This document shows, piece after piece, positions 1-8,847 of a stretch of DNA of 64,000 nucleotides. The stretch is from positions 1-64,000 of the forward strand of contig SVIM01000002.1 of NCBI GenBank assembly GCA_015069485.1, written 5' to 3'. The stretch is from Clostridiales bacterium (lineage in GTDB: Bacteria; Bacillota; Clostridia; Christensenellales; Borkfalkiaceae). The first letter of the stretch is position 1. The number at the start of each line of letters is the position of its first letter. The position numbers and the translations under genes were made by a program. The notes beneath the pieces are model-generated. The model was given only the letters and a program-made list of their open reading frames with translations. It was not told the DNA's origin and did not search any database.

Positions 1-822
1 GAGCCTATGCAAAAAAATACTGCAATTTCTATTTGCTATGCCGCATTTAAAATAATAAAAAAATACGGTGACGCCGTTATGGTAATAACGCCCTCCGACG
101 CATATATTAAAGAGCAAAAAAAATTTGAAAATATTTTACTTTTAGCAACGCAAAAGGCAAAAAGCTTTGACGGAATTATAACGATAGGTATTAAGCCAAC
201 ATATGCTTCTACTGGCTACGGTTACATTAAATACGAAAAGAGTTCCGGTGATTTTTTTAAGGTTTTACAATTTACGGAAAAGCCTAAAAAAGAGCTTGCT
301 AAAAGGTATTTAAGCGATAAAAATTATTTGTGGAACAGCGGAATTTTTATTTGTAAGGCAAGCGTAATTTTAAGCGAAATACAAAGGTTTTTACCAAAAA
401 TTTACAACGGTTTTACAAGGGCTTACAACCTTTTAGACACGGAAAAGGAAGGGGATATTTTACTGGAAATTTACAAAGGGGCGCAAAGCGTTTCGATTGA
501 TTATGCCGTTATTGAAAACGCTAAAAATATGCTTGTGATTTATGGCGATTTTGGCTGGAGTGACCTTGGAAGCTGGGAGGCGTTATCGGCTATAAAAACG
601 GCGGATAAATACGGCAACGTTTCCATAGGAAACGTAATTAGCGTCGAAGCGCAAAATAACTTGGGTTATTCAACTGATAAATTAATAGTTTTATTTGGTG
701 TAAACAACTTGGTTGTAGCGCAAACGAAAACTGCGATTTTAGTTTGTGAAAAGCAGCGTTCGCAAAACATTAAAGACCTTTTAAAGGTGCTTGAAAAAAA
801 CGAGCAGGGCGATTATTTATGA
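1..822 (+). CDS. mannose-1-phosphate guanylyltransferase-like, 5' truncated by window edge
   Basis: Frame open from base 1 (E-P-M-Q-K-N-T-A-I, resembling the EP-x-x-x-NTA motif); LPSD-like 'ITPSDAYI', 'FTEKPKKELAKRYL', 'YLWNSGIF', 'GDFGWSDLGSWEAL' are family motifs. Confidence 0.9.
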   Translation, partial: EPMQKNTAISICYAAFKIIKKYGDAVMVITPSDAYIKEQKKFENILLLATQKAKSFDGIITIGIKPTYASTGYGYIKYEKSSGDFFKVLQFTEKPKKELAKRYLSDKNYLWNSGIFICKASVILSEIQRFLPKIYNGFTRAYNLLDTEKEGDILLEIYKGAQSVSIDYAVIENAKNMLVIYGDFGWSDLGSWEALSAIKTADKYGNVSIGNVISVEAQNNLGYSTDKLIVLFGVNNLVVAQTKTAILVCEKQRSQNIKDLLKVLEKNEQGDYL

Positions 823-2582
823 AAGATTTTTTAACGGAATATTTGCATTGGATAAACAGCCCTTATTTTGACCGTGAAACAAAAGAAGAGCTTAAAAATA
901 TAAGCGACGAAAAAGAGATTGAAGAAAGGTTTTCAAAGCATTTAAATTTTGGTACTGGCGGACTTAGGGCGTTAGTTGGCGCAGGTACTAATAGGATGAA
1001 CGCTTACACGGTTGGAAGGGCAACGCAAGGGCTTTGCAACTACTTAAACAAAAACTACAAGGGCGCAAGCGTTGTAATAGCCTACGATAGCAGAAAGCAC
1101 TCGCTTTTATTTGCAAAAACCGCCGCAAAGGTTTTATGTGCAAACGGCATAAGGGTTTATCTTTTTAATAAAATTACGCCAACCCCGTTACTTTCGTTTG
1201 CAGTAAAAAATCTTTTTGCAACGGCGGGAATAGTTATAACGGCAAGCCATAACCCTAAAAATTATAACGGCTATAAAATTTATTTAAGTGACGGGGGACA
1301 AATCGTGCCCCCATACGATAGGTTAATTGCAGACGAGATAAATAATGTGCAAAGCTTTGAGGATGTTAAAGGTATAGAAGAAGATTTTGCAAAAACCCCC
1401 AACCTTTTAAGCTATATCGGCGAAGAAATTGAAAATAAGTATATAAATGCAGTAAAGGCGAATTTATTTAACAGTCAAAAAATTAAAGAAGAAATTAAAA
1501 ATTTAAAAGTAGCTTATACGCCGTTACATGGAACGGGGCTTAATATTGTAAAAAAAATCTTGTACGAGTTGGGAGTTGAAAATTTTTTCGTGGTAAAGGA
1601 GCAAGTCGTAACGGACGGGCAATTTAGTACTGTAAAATACCCTAACCCTGAAGATAGCGCGTCGTTTGAAATGTGCTTAAACCTTGCAAAATTAAAAAAT
1701 GCCGAGGTTGCGTTTGCAACAGACCCCGATGCGGACAGAGTAGGGGTTTGTGTAAAAGAGAACCTTGGCGAATATAAAATTTTAAGCGGTAACGAAATAG
1801 GTATTCTTATTGCTGACTATTTACTTTTTAATTTAGAAGAAATAAAAGCGCTTAAAGGCGGGGTAATAGTAACTACGGTGGTATCTACTAAAATGATTTA
1901 CGCCTTGGCAAGGGAGTACGGAGTTAGCGTTAAAGAGGTATTAACGGGCTTTAAATATATTGGCGAGCAAATTAATCTTTTCGATATGCGAAAAGAGCAA
2001 AATAACCTAAATTGTAAAAGCCCCCAGCATTTTATTTTTGGCTTTGAGGAAAGCTTTGGTTATTTAATAGGTTCGTTTGTAAGGGACAAGGACGCCCTTT
2101 CGGCAATAGCAATTCTTTGCGAAATGGTGGCTTATTACAAGGCAAAGGGGCTTACGCTTTATCAAAAATTACAAAGCCTATATAAAAAACACGGCTTTTA
2201 TAAAGAAGGATTAAACACGATTACTTTAAAAGGCGTGGACGGCGCAAAAAAAATCGCCTCGGTTATGGCGAATTTGCGAAATAATATACCTAAATTCATA
2301 GGGGAATTTAAGGTTTTGGCAATAAGAGATTATAATTGCTTATTGCGCTACGATTTAATTAATCAAAAAACCGAAGGCCTGCAATTTAATAAAAGCGAGG
2401 TTTTGTATTTTGAGTTGGACGGCGAGGCGTGGTGTTGCGTTCGTCCTTCCGGAACGGAGCCTAAAATAAAAATTTATTTTGGCGTAAAAGGGGAAACTGA
2501 TGCAGAAGCGGAAAGACTTTTAAAAAATTTAGAGTATTATTTTTGTAAAATTATAAATAATGACAACAGTTTTATATTGTAA
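819..2582 (+). CDS. phospho-sugar mutase (phosphoglucomutase/phosphomannomutase)
   Basis: TASHNPKNYNGYK phosphoserine loop, DPDADRVG metal loop, RPSGTEPKIKIY; overlaps upstream stop. Confidence 0.95.
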   Translation: MKDFLTEYLHWINSPYFDRETKEELKNISDEKEIEERFSKHLNFGTGGLRALVGAGTNRMNAYTVGRATQGLCNYLNKNYKGASVVIAYDSRKHSLLFAKTAAKVLCANGIRVYLFNKITPTPLLSFAVKNLFATAGIVITASHNPKNYNGYKIYLSDGGQIVPPYDRLIADEINNVQSFEDVKGIEEDFAKTPNLLSYIGEEIENKYINAVKANLFNSQKIKEEIKNLKVAYTPLHGTGLNIVKKILYELGVENFFVVKEQVVTDGQFSTVKYPNPEDSASFEMCLNLAKLKNAEVAFATDPDADRVGVCVKENLGEYKILSGNEIGILIADYLLFNLEEIKALKGGVIVTTVVSTKMIYALAREYGVSVKEVLTGFKYIGEQINLFDMRKEQNNLNCKSPQHFIFGFEESFGYLIGSFVRDKDALSAIAILCEMVAYYKAKGLTLYQKLQSLYKKHGFYKEGLNTITLKGVDGAKKIASVMANLRNNIPKFIGEFKVLAIRDYNCLLRYDLINQKTEGLQFNKSEVLYFELDGEAWCCVRPSGTEPKIKIYFGVKGETDAEAERLLKNLEYYFCKIINNDNSFIL

Positions 2583-2588
2583 AAAATT

Positions 2589-3614
2589 ATGAAAATCGCC
2601 GTTGATTGTAGATATTTAGGCCGTTCAGGTATAGGCAGAGTTTGTCAAGGGCTTATTGATAACTTAGATTATAATAAAGACGAATTTTACCTTATAGGAA
2701 GAGTAGAAAAGCTAAAAGAATATAAGGGTGCAAAAATTATTGAAGATAACAGCAACCCTTATTCTAAAAAGGGGATGATAGCCTTTAATAAAAGCGTAAA
2801 TAAAATTTGCGAAGCATTAATAATACCTAATTTTATAATTCCGTTCGGCGTAAAAATTCCCGTTTATTCCGTTATGCACGACTTAATTTTTTTAGACGAA
2901 AAGTTAAGCTGCCGTAATAGCTTCGATAGGTTTATAAAAAAGGCAATGCTATATAGGTGCGTTAAAAAATCAAGGCAAATTGCTTGCGTTTCCTATTTTA
3001 CAAAAGGCAGAGTAGCACACCATTTTAAAAAATATAAAAATAAGTGCTTCGTAAATTATATAGGGCTTTCTAACAGTGTTTTAAGCTATAAAAATAATAA
3101 AAAAATTACAAAAAGCAAAAACACCTTGCTTTTCGTAGGTAATGTAAAACCGCATAAGGGAATAAAAACCTTAATTAGCGCATTTAAAAAATTGCCTAAA
3201 AACAGCTTTGAGTTAAAGATTATAGGCAAAAAGGAAAACTTTTTAGTTAACGAAGATTTTTCAAATTTAAACTTAAACGGCGTTATTTTTACGGGGGAAT
3301 TAAGCGACGATTTGCTTTTGGATGAAATCTATAAAGCAACCTTTTTAATTCAACCTTCAATCTACGAAGGTTTTGGGCTTCCGCCGTTAGAAGCTCTTTA
3401 TTTAGGAACGAAGCCCATTATAAGCGATATACAGGTCTTTAAAGAAATTTATGCGTCTTTGCCCGTAGCCTATTTTTTTGACGCTGACGATTTAGCGCAA
3501 AAGATATTAAAAGAACCTTCAAAAATTCGTGAAGTAAAAGGGGAAATAAAAAAAAGATATTGCTATTGCAATTTTGCAAAAAATATAATTCAAAGGGTTA
3601 AAAATGATACCTAA
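2589..3614 (+). CDS. glycosyltransferase family 4-like
   Basis: GNVKPHKGIKTLISAF and PSIYEGFGLPPLEAL motifs. Confidence 0.9.
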   Translation: MKIAVDCRYLGRSGIGRVCQGLIDNLDYNKDEFYLIGRVEKLKEYKGAKIIEDNSNPYSKKGMIAFNKSVNKICEALIIPNFIIPFGVKIPVYSVMHDLIFLDEKLSCRNSFDRFIKKAMLYRCVKKSRQIACVSYFTKGRVAHHFKKYKNKCFVNYIGLSNSVLSYKNNKKITKSKNTLLFVGNVKPHKGIKTLISAFKKLPKNSFELKIIGKKENFLVNEDFSNLNLNGVIFTGELSDDLLLDEIYKATFLIQPSIYEGFGLPPLEALYLGTKPIISDIQVFKEIYASLPVAYFFDADDLAQKILKEPSKIREVKGEIKKRYCYCNFAKNIIQRVKNDT

Positions 3615-4353
3615 AATAATACACGCCTGCTGGCTTGGAAATAAACAAATGCCAAAGGAGCAACAAAACTATATAGAAGGGTGGAGAAAACTACACCCCG
3701 ATTTTGAAATAAAAATTTGGACGGACGCAGAGTTTAATAAATTTTTAGACGATAGCTTATTCGTAAAAGACTGCATTAAATTAAAAAAATACGGATTTTT
3801 AAGCGACTATTTTAGGTTTATAATTTTATATAAATTCGGCGGTATTTATATCGACACGGACGTGGAAATTTTTAAAAGCCTACACGAATTTTTGCAATAC
3901 GATTTGTTTTTAGGCTTTATCGTTGATTCTTCTATCGGTACGGCGTTAATAGGCAGTAAAAAAAATAATCCGTTAATGCTTAAATTTTTACAAATTTTAA
4001 TAGAAGATTATAAAAATAAAAAGGAGTTTACGGTAAGCAACGACTGGGTTACTAAATATTTTATAGAAAATTTTAATGATTTTAAATTAAACGGAAAAAG
4101 ACAATCTTTGCAAAACGGAATAGAAATTTTCCCCAAGGATTATTTCGAAAGATACAAGATTAATAAAAATAGTGGCGGAGGGTATGCAGAGCATCATTGC
4201 TACGGCTCGTGGAAGGATAATAATACCACGCCCTTTTATATAAAAATTGCAAAAAGAGTTTTGCCGAGAAGGGTCGTTTCCTACTTTGGGCATAAAGCGC
4301 AATTAAAAAGAACGCCCTATTATAAAATTTATTTAAAAGATAAAAATAAGTAA
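3604..4353 (+). CDS. GT32-type (DXD) capsular polysaccharide glycosyltransferase
   Basis: IPKIIHACWLG, SDYFRFIILYKFGGIYIDTDVE. Confidence 0.9.
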   Translation: MIPKIIHACWLGNKQMPKEQQNYIEGWRKLHPDFEIKIWTDAEFNKFLDDSLFVKDCIKLKKYGFLSDYFRFIILYKFGGIYIDTDVEIFKSLHEFLQYDLFLGFIVDSSIGTALIGSKKNNPLMLKFLQILIEDYKNKKEFTVSNDWVTKYFIENFNDFKLNGKRQSLQNGIEIFPKDYFERYKINKNSGGGYAEHHCYGSWKDNNTTPFYIKIAKRVLPRRVVSYFGHKAQLKRTPYYKIYLKDKNK

Positions 4354-4354
4354 T

Positions 4355-5104
4355 ATGAAAATTTATATTGCAACGCATAAAAAGGTTAACTTAAAATTGC
4401 CTAAAAACTATAAATTTATTCAAGTTAACGCGCAAAACAGCGAAAGGATATACGATTTAACGGATGCAGACGGCGAAAACATATCGTATAAAAATCAATA
4501 TTACTGCGAATTAACCGCCGCTTATTGGGTGTGGAAAAACGATACTCAAAACGAAATAGTAGGTCTTGCTCATTATAGAAGGTTTTTAACAAAAAACAAA
4601 TTTTCTTCAAAGGCAAAATATTTTATAAACAATCCTAAAATAGAAAAAGTTTTAAACAAGTACGATTTTATTGCAACTAAAAAATATAAAACCGCAACTT
4701 CGGTAAAGGAGCACCTATTATTAAGCGTAAGGGAAAAGGATTATAATATTTTAAAAAATATTATAAAAGAATATTATCCACAATACGAAAAAGCGTTTTT
4801 AAAGGTGTTTTACGGAAAAAGAACTTATTTATTAAATACTTTTATTTGCAAAAAACAAACTTGGAATAATTATTATAGCTGGCTGTTTTCTATATTTGAA
4901 AAAATGGAAAAAGAGGTTAATATGCAAGGGTATTCTAACCAAGAAAAAAGGTTGTACGGCTATTTAGCAGAACGGCTTTTTACAGTTTTCGTAGAAAAAA
5001 ATTTATATAAGGTTAAAAGCTTTCCCACTTGCATAATCGGCAAAAGTAAATTTAGTATTGCAAAGGATAAATTAAAAATAATTTTTTTAAAGAAGGATTT
5101 TTAA
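4355..5104 (+). CDS. DUF4422-type glycosyltransferase
   Basis: 'ELTAAYWVWKN...EIVGLAHYRRFL' typical of DUF4422. Confidence 0.85.
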   Translation: MKIYIATHKKVNLKLPKNYKFIQVNAQNSERIYDLTDADGENISYKNQYYCELTAAYWVWKNDTQNEIVGLAHYRRFLTKNKFSSKAKYFINNPKIEKVLNKYDFIATKKYKTATSVKEHLLLSVREKDYNILKNIIKEYYPQYEKAFLKVFYGKRTYLLNTFICKKQTWNNYYSWLFSIFEKMEKEVNMQGYSNQEKRLYGYLAERLFTVFVEKNLYKVKSFPTCIIGKSKFSIAKDKLKIIFLKKDF

Positions 5105-6225
5105 TGTTTTTTTACGCTATAGCTTTTACTTTATCTGCATTTTTTATATATTTTGCAAACGAATATTATAAAAAGCAATTTTTAAATTTAGTATTACTAA
5201 ACGGCAAAACGGCTTGCATAAAAGCAAGCAATAATAAAAAGTATATATTGTTTGAAATATTAGCTTTTTTGCCCTTGTTTTTGGTTTCTGCCCTGCGATA
5301 CGGTATAGGTACGGACTATTTTTTTACCTACGTGCCAAATTTTTTTAAAATTTTGCAAGGCGAAAGCTTCGTTTATACGGAAATAGGCTTTATTTTAATT
5401 AATAAATTTATTCAGCTGTTTTCAACAAACTACCAATGGGTTTTTGTTATAACGAGCTCCGTTTTTTGTGCGTTTTTTATAAATTCGGCAACAAAATATT
5501 CAAACAACGCCGTAATTTCCGTATTCGTTTTATTCATTTCCTGCGTGTTTTTTATATCGTTAAACAACGTAAGGCAAGCCGTTGCTGCAATAATTATTGC
5601 ATCTTCTTACCCATATATAGCAAAAGGTAACGCAATAACCTTTGCTTTTTTTATTTTTTGTGCTATAATATTTCATATAACGGCAGTAATAATGCTTATT
5701 CCGTTTGCAATTATCAATATAAAAGCCTTTAAAAAATATTTTGAAGCGTTTGCTTGTATTGCGCTTTTTTCGTTGCCGATTATTTGCAAAATCTTTGTTG
5801 CGTTACTTAAAAATACTAAATATTATTACTATTTTTTAAGTCATTTCAACAGCGGTGACGTAAGTTATATTACCATCGCTTATCATTTAATTTTCTTTTT
5901 GGTAGCGTACTTTATTTTAAAGGATAAAATTAATTTTGATAATAAAGCGTTCGCGCTTTTAATTATGCAGTATTTTGCGCTTTTTGTATCCTGCGCAGGG
6001 CTTTTTATAAAAATTCCCGAAATGATTACGAGAATAGCGTTATTCTTTCAGGTATTCCATTTATTTTTAGTGCCTTATTGCCTTGAAAAAGCAAAAACTT
6101 TCAAATTAAAGGCTTGCTTATGCTTTGGCTATACGGGATTATATTTATTTTTTTTATCGTATTACGTCGTAATTTTAGGCTATTACGAGGTTTTACCTTA
6201 TAAATGGATTTTTCAAATTAAATAA
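5104..6225 (+). CDS. EpsG-family membrane protein, probable polysaccharide polymerase
   Basis: Multi-TM; 'ALRYGIGTDYFFTY', 'NNVRQAVA' match the EpsG pattern; position in glycan cluster. Confidence 0.8.
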   Translation: MFFYAIAFTLSAFFIYFANEYYKKQFLNLVLLNGKTACIKASNNKKYILFEILAFLPLFLVSALRYGIGTDYFFTYVPNFFKILQGESFVYTEIGFILINKFIQLFSTNYQWVFVITSSVFCAFFINSATKYSNNAVISVFVLFISCVFFISLNNVRQAVAAIIIASSYPYIAKGNAITFAFFIFCAIIFHITAVIMLIPFAIINIKAFKKYFEAFACIALFSLPIICKIFVALLKNTKYYYYFLSHFNSGDVSYITIAYHLIFFLVAYFILKDKINFDNKAFALLIMQYFALFVSCAGLFIKIPEMITRIALFFQVFHLFLVPYCLEKAKTFKLKACLCFGYTGLYLFFLSYYVVILGYYEVLPYKWIFQIK

Positions 6226-6249
6226 AATTAATTTTACAGGGGTGAAATT

Positions 6250-7353
6250 ATGTATGATTATATAATTGTAGGAAGTGGACTTTACGGTGCAATTTGCGCT
6301 TACGAGCTTAATAAAGCGGGCAAAAAGTGCCTTGTTTTAGAAAAACGCCCTTACGTTGGCGGAAATATTTACACGGAAGAAGTGGAAGGAATTAACGTGC
6401 ATAAATACGGCGCGCACATTTTCCACACCTCCGATAAGCAAATTTGGAATTATATAAATCAGTTTGCAGATTTTAATAACTATATTAACCAGCCCGTAGC
6501 AAGATATAAAAACGAATGCTACAATCTTCCTTTTAATATGAATACCTTTACCAAGCTTTGGGGGGATGTTTTTACTCCCGAAGAAGCGCAAAAGCGCATT
6601 GAAGAAGAAAGGGCGGAAGGCTATACTGAAGAGCCTAAAAATTTAGAAGAGCAGGCTATTAATTTAGTAGGCAAAACTATTTACGAAAAGCTTGTAAAAG
6701 GTTATACGCAAAAGCAATGGGGAAGAAGCTGTACCGAACTCCCTGCGTTTATTATTAAGCGCCTTCCCGTTCGTTTTACCTTTGACAATAACTATTTTAA
6801 CGATAGGTATCAGGGCATACCCGAAGGCGGTTATACTAAAATTATTGAAAAAATGCTTGAAGGCATAGAAGTTAGGGTAAATACCGACTTTTTTGACGAT
6901 AAAGAAAATTATATAAAGTTGGCAAAAAAGATAATTTATACCGGCGCTATCGATAAATTCTACGATTACGTTTACGGCGCTTTAGAATACCGCTCCGTAA
7001 GGTTTGAAACGGAAGTTTTAGATATGGAAAACTTCCAAGGAAATGCAGTTATTAACTACACCGAGTACGACGTGCCTTATACCAGAATTATCGAACATAA
7101 GCACTTTGAATTTGGCAAACAGCCCAAAACTGTAATTTCCCGCGAATATTCTTCAACCTGGAAGCTTGGCGACGAGCCTTATTACCCCGTAAACGACGCT
7201 AAAAACGCTGCGCTTTACGAAAAATATAAAGAGCTTTCCGAAAAGGATAAAAACGTAGTGTTTGGCGGAAGACTTGGCCAGTACAAGTATTACGATATGC
7301 ACCACGTAATTAAGGTTGCTTTAGAACAGGTGGAAAAGGAATTAAATGGCTGA
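6250..7353 (+). CDS. glf: UDP-galactopyranose mutase
   Basis: YDYIIVGSGLYGAICAYEL, GGNIYTE, HKYGAHIFHT, GRLGQYKYYDMHHVI. Confidence 0.95.
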   Translation: MYDYIIVGSGLYGAICAYELNKAGKKCLVLEKRPYVGGNIYTEEVEGINVHKYGAHIFHTSDKQIWNYINQFADFNNYINQPVARYKNECYNLPFNMNTFTKLWGDVFTPEEAQKRIEEERAEGYTEEPKNLEEQAINLVGKTIYEKLVKGYTQKQWGRSCTELPAFIIKRLPVRFTFDNNYFNDRYQGIPEGGYTKIIEKMLEGIEVRVNTDFFDDKENYIKLAKKIIYTGAIDKFYDYVYGALEYRSVRFETEVLDMENFQGNAVINYTEYDVPYTRIIEHKHFEFGKQPKTVISREYSSTWKLGDEPYYPVNDAKNAALYEKYKELSEKDKNVVFGGRLGQYKYYDMHHVIKVALEQVEKELNG

Positions 7354-8800
7354 AAACAGTATTAAAAAAAATTATTTTTTTAATCTTACTTATCAGCTAC
7401 TTTTAATAATAGTTCCAATAATTTTAACGCCCTACCTTGCGCGTGTTTTAACGCCGGAAGGAGTGGGGGTTTACAGCTACACGAACTCTATCGTTTCGTA
7501 TTTCGTTCTCGTAGCGTCGCTCGGTACGGCAATTTACGGTCAAAGGGCGATAGGTTATACACAACATGATAAAATTAAGCGGAGTCGCGTTTTTTGGGAA
7601 GTTTTTATTTTTCGAGCGCTGGCTTCGCTTTTTACTTTAATAATTTATTTAATCGTTTTTACGCTTTTAGGTGGAGAAAATAAAATTTATTTTATTTTAC
7701 TTTCGGTAAATATTTTAAGCTTAATCCCCGAAGTTTTTTGGTTTTTACAAGGTATTGAAGAATTCGGCAAAACGGTTTTTACAAATTCACTATGCAAAAT
7801 CGTAAGCGTTATTTTAATTTTTACCTTCGTAAAGGACGAGGGGGATTTAGCGGTTTATATAGCGATTTCTTGCATAAATACCTTTGTAACTAACGCGCTT
7901 TGTTGGGTGTATCTTCCTAAATATATTTGCTTTGTAAAAGGGGTAAATCCGTTTAGGGGAATTAAAGATATTTTATGGCTATTTATTCCTACGGTTGCCA
8001 TACAAATTTATACCGTTTTAGATAAGTCTATGATAGGCTGGTTTAGCGAAAATAGCCTTGAAAACGGATATTACGAGCAAGCGGAAAAAACCACTAAAAT
8101 TTTGCTTCCTATATTAACCTCGTTAGGTACGGTTATGATTTCAAGGATTTCTAAAACCTACACGGCAGGAGATAGAAAAAAAATAGAAAATTATATATTA
8201 AATTCGTATAAATTTACCTTTTTGGTTGGTGTGCCAGTAGTTTTTGGCTTGTTTTGCGTTGCGGATTTTTTCGTGCCGATATTTTTTGGAAGTGGATATG
8301 AAAAGTGTATATCTTTAATAAAAATTTTTTGCCCGTTGGTGTTATTTATTGGCCTTAGCAACGTTACCGGCTTGCAATTTTTAGTGCCAACCGGCAAAAA
8401 TAAAATTTATACCTTAACCGTTTGTGTCGGTGCGCTTACAAATATTGCTTTAAACTTATTTTTAATACCTAAATTTTTATCGGTGGGGGCGGCAATCGCT
8501 TCGGTTATCGCGGAATTTGCGGTAACCCTTACGGGTTTTATTTACGTTTTTAAAACTAGAAGTTTTAAAGTATTTCCTATTTTTAGTGGGGTAATTAAAA
8601 ATCTTTTGTCAGGCTTTGCTATGGCTTGCGCGCTATTTTTAGTTAAAGGCTTGCTTAAAGTTAGTGTATTAAATTTAATATTTTTAACCTTATTAGGAGG
8701 GACGATATATATGCTTTCGTTACTTTTATTAAGGGACGAGTATTTATTAAACGCTATAAACAAGGCGTTTTGCGCCTTAAAAAATAAAAAGGGTAAATAA
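7346..8800 (+). CDS. oligosaccharide flippase (Wzx/MATE-like)
   Basis: Multi-TM 'NLTYQLLLIIVPIILTPYLARVLTPEGVGVYSY'; last gene of polysaccharide locus. Confidence 0.9.
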   Translation: MAENSIKKNYFFNLTYQLLLIIVPIILTPYLARVLTPEGVGVYSYTNSIVSYFVLVASLGTAIYGQRAIGYTQHDKIKRSRVFWEVFIFRALASLFTLIIYLIVFTLLGGENKIYFILLSVNILSLIPEVFWFLQGIEEFGKTVFTNSLCKIVSVILIFTFVKDEGDLAVYIAISCINTFVTNALCWVYLPKYICFVKGVNPFRGIKDILWLFIPTVAIQIYTVLDKSMIGWFSENSLENGYYEQAEKTTKILLPILTSLGTVMISRISKTYTAGDRKKIENYILNSYKFTFLVGVPVVFGLFCVADFFVPIFFGSGYEKCISLIKIFCPLVLFIGLSNVTGLQFLVPTGKNKIYTLTVCVGALTNIALNLFLIPKFLSVGAAIASVIAEFAVTLTGFIYVFKTRSFKVFPIFSGVIKNLLSGFAMACALFLVKGLLKVSVLNLIFLTLLGGTIYMLSLLLLRDEYLLNAINKAFCALKNKKGK

Positions 8801-8802
8801 AA

Positions 8803-8833
8803 AAGCGGTTGCAAATTTAATATGCAACCGCTT
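8803..8833. terminator. bidirectional intrinsic terminator
   Basis: aagcggttgca N9 tgcaaccgctt between convergent genes. Confidence 0.85.
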
Positions 8834-8847
8834 ATTTTAATTGATAA

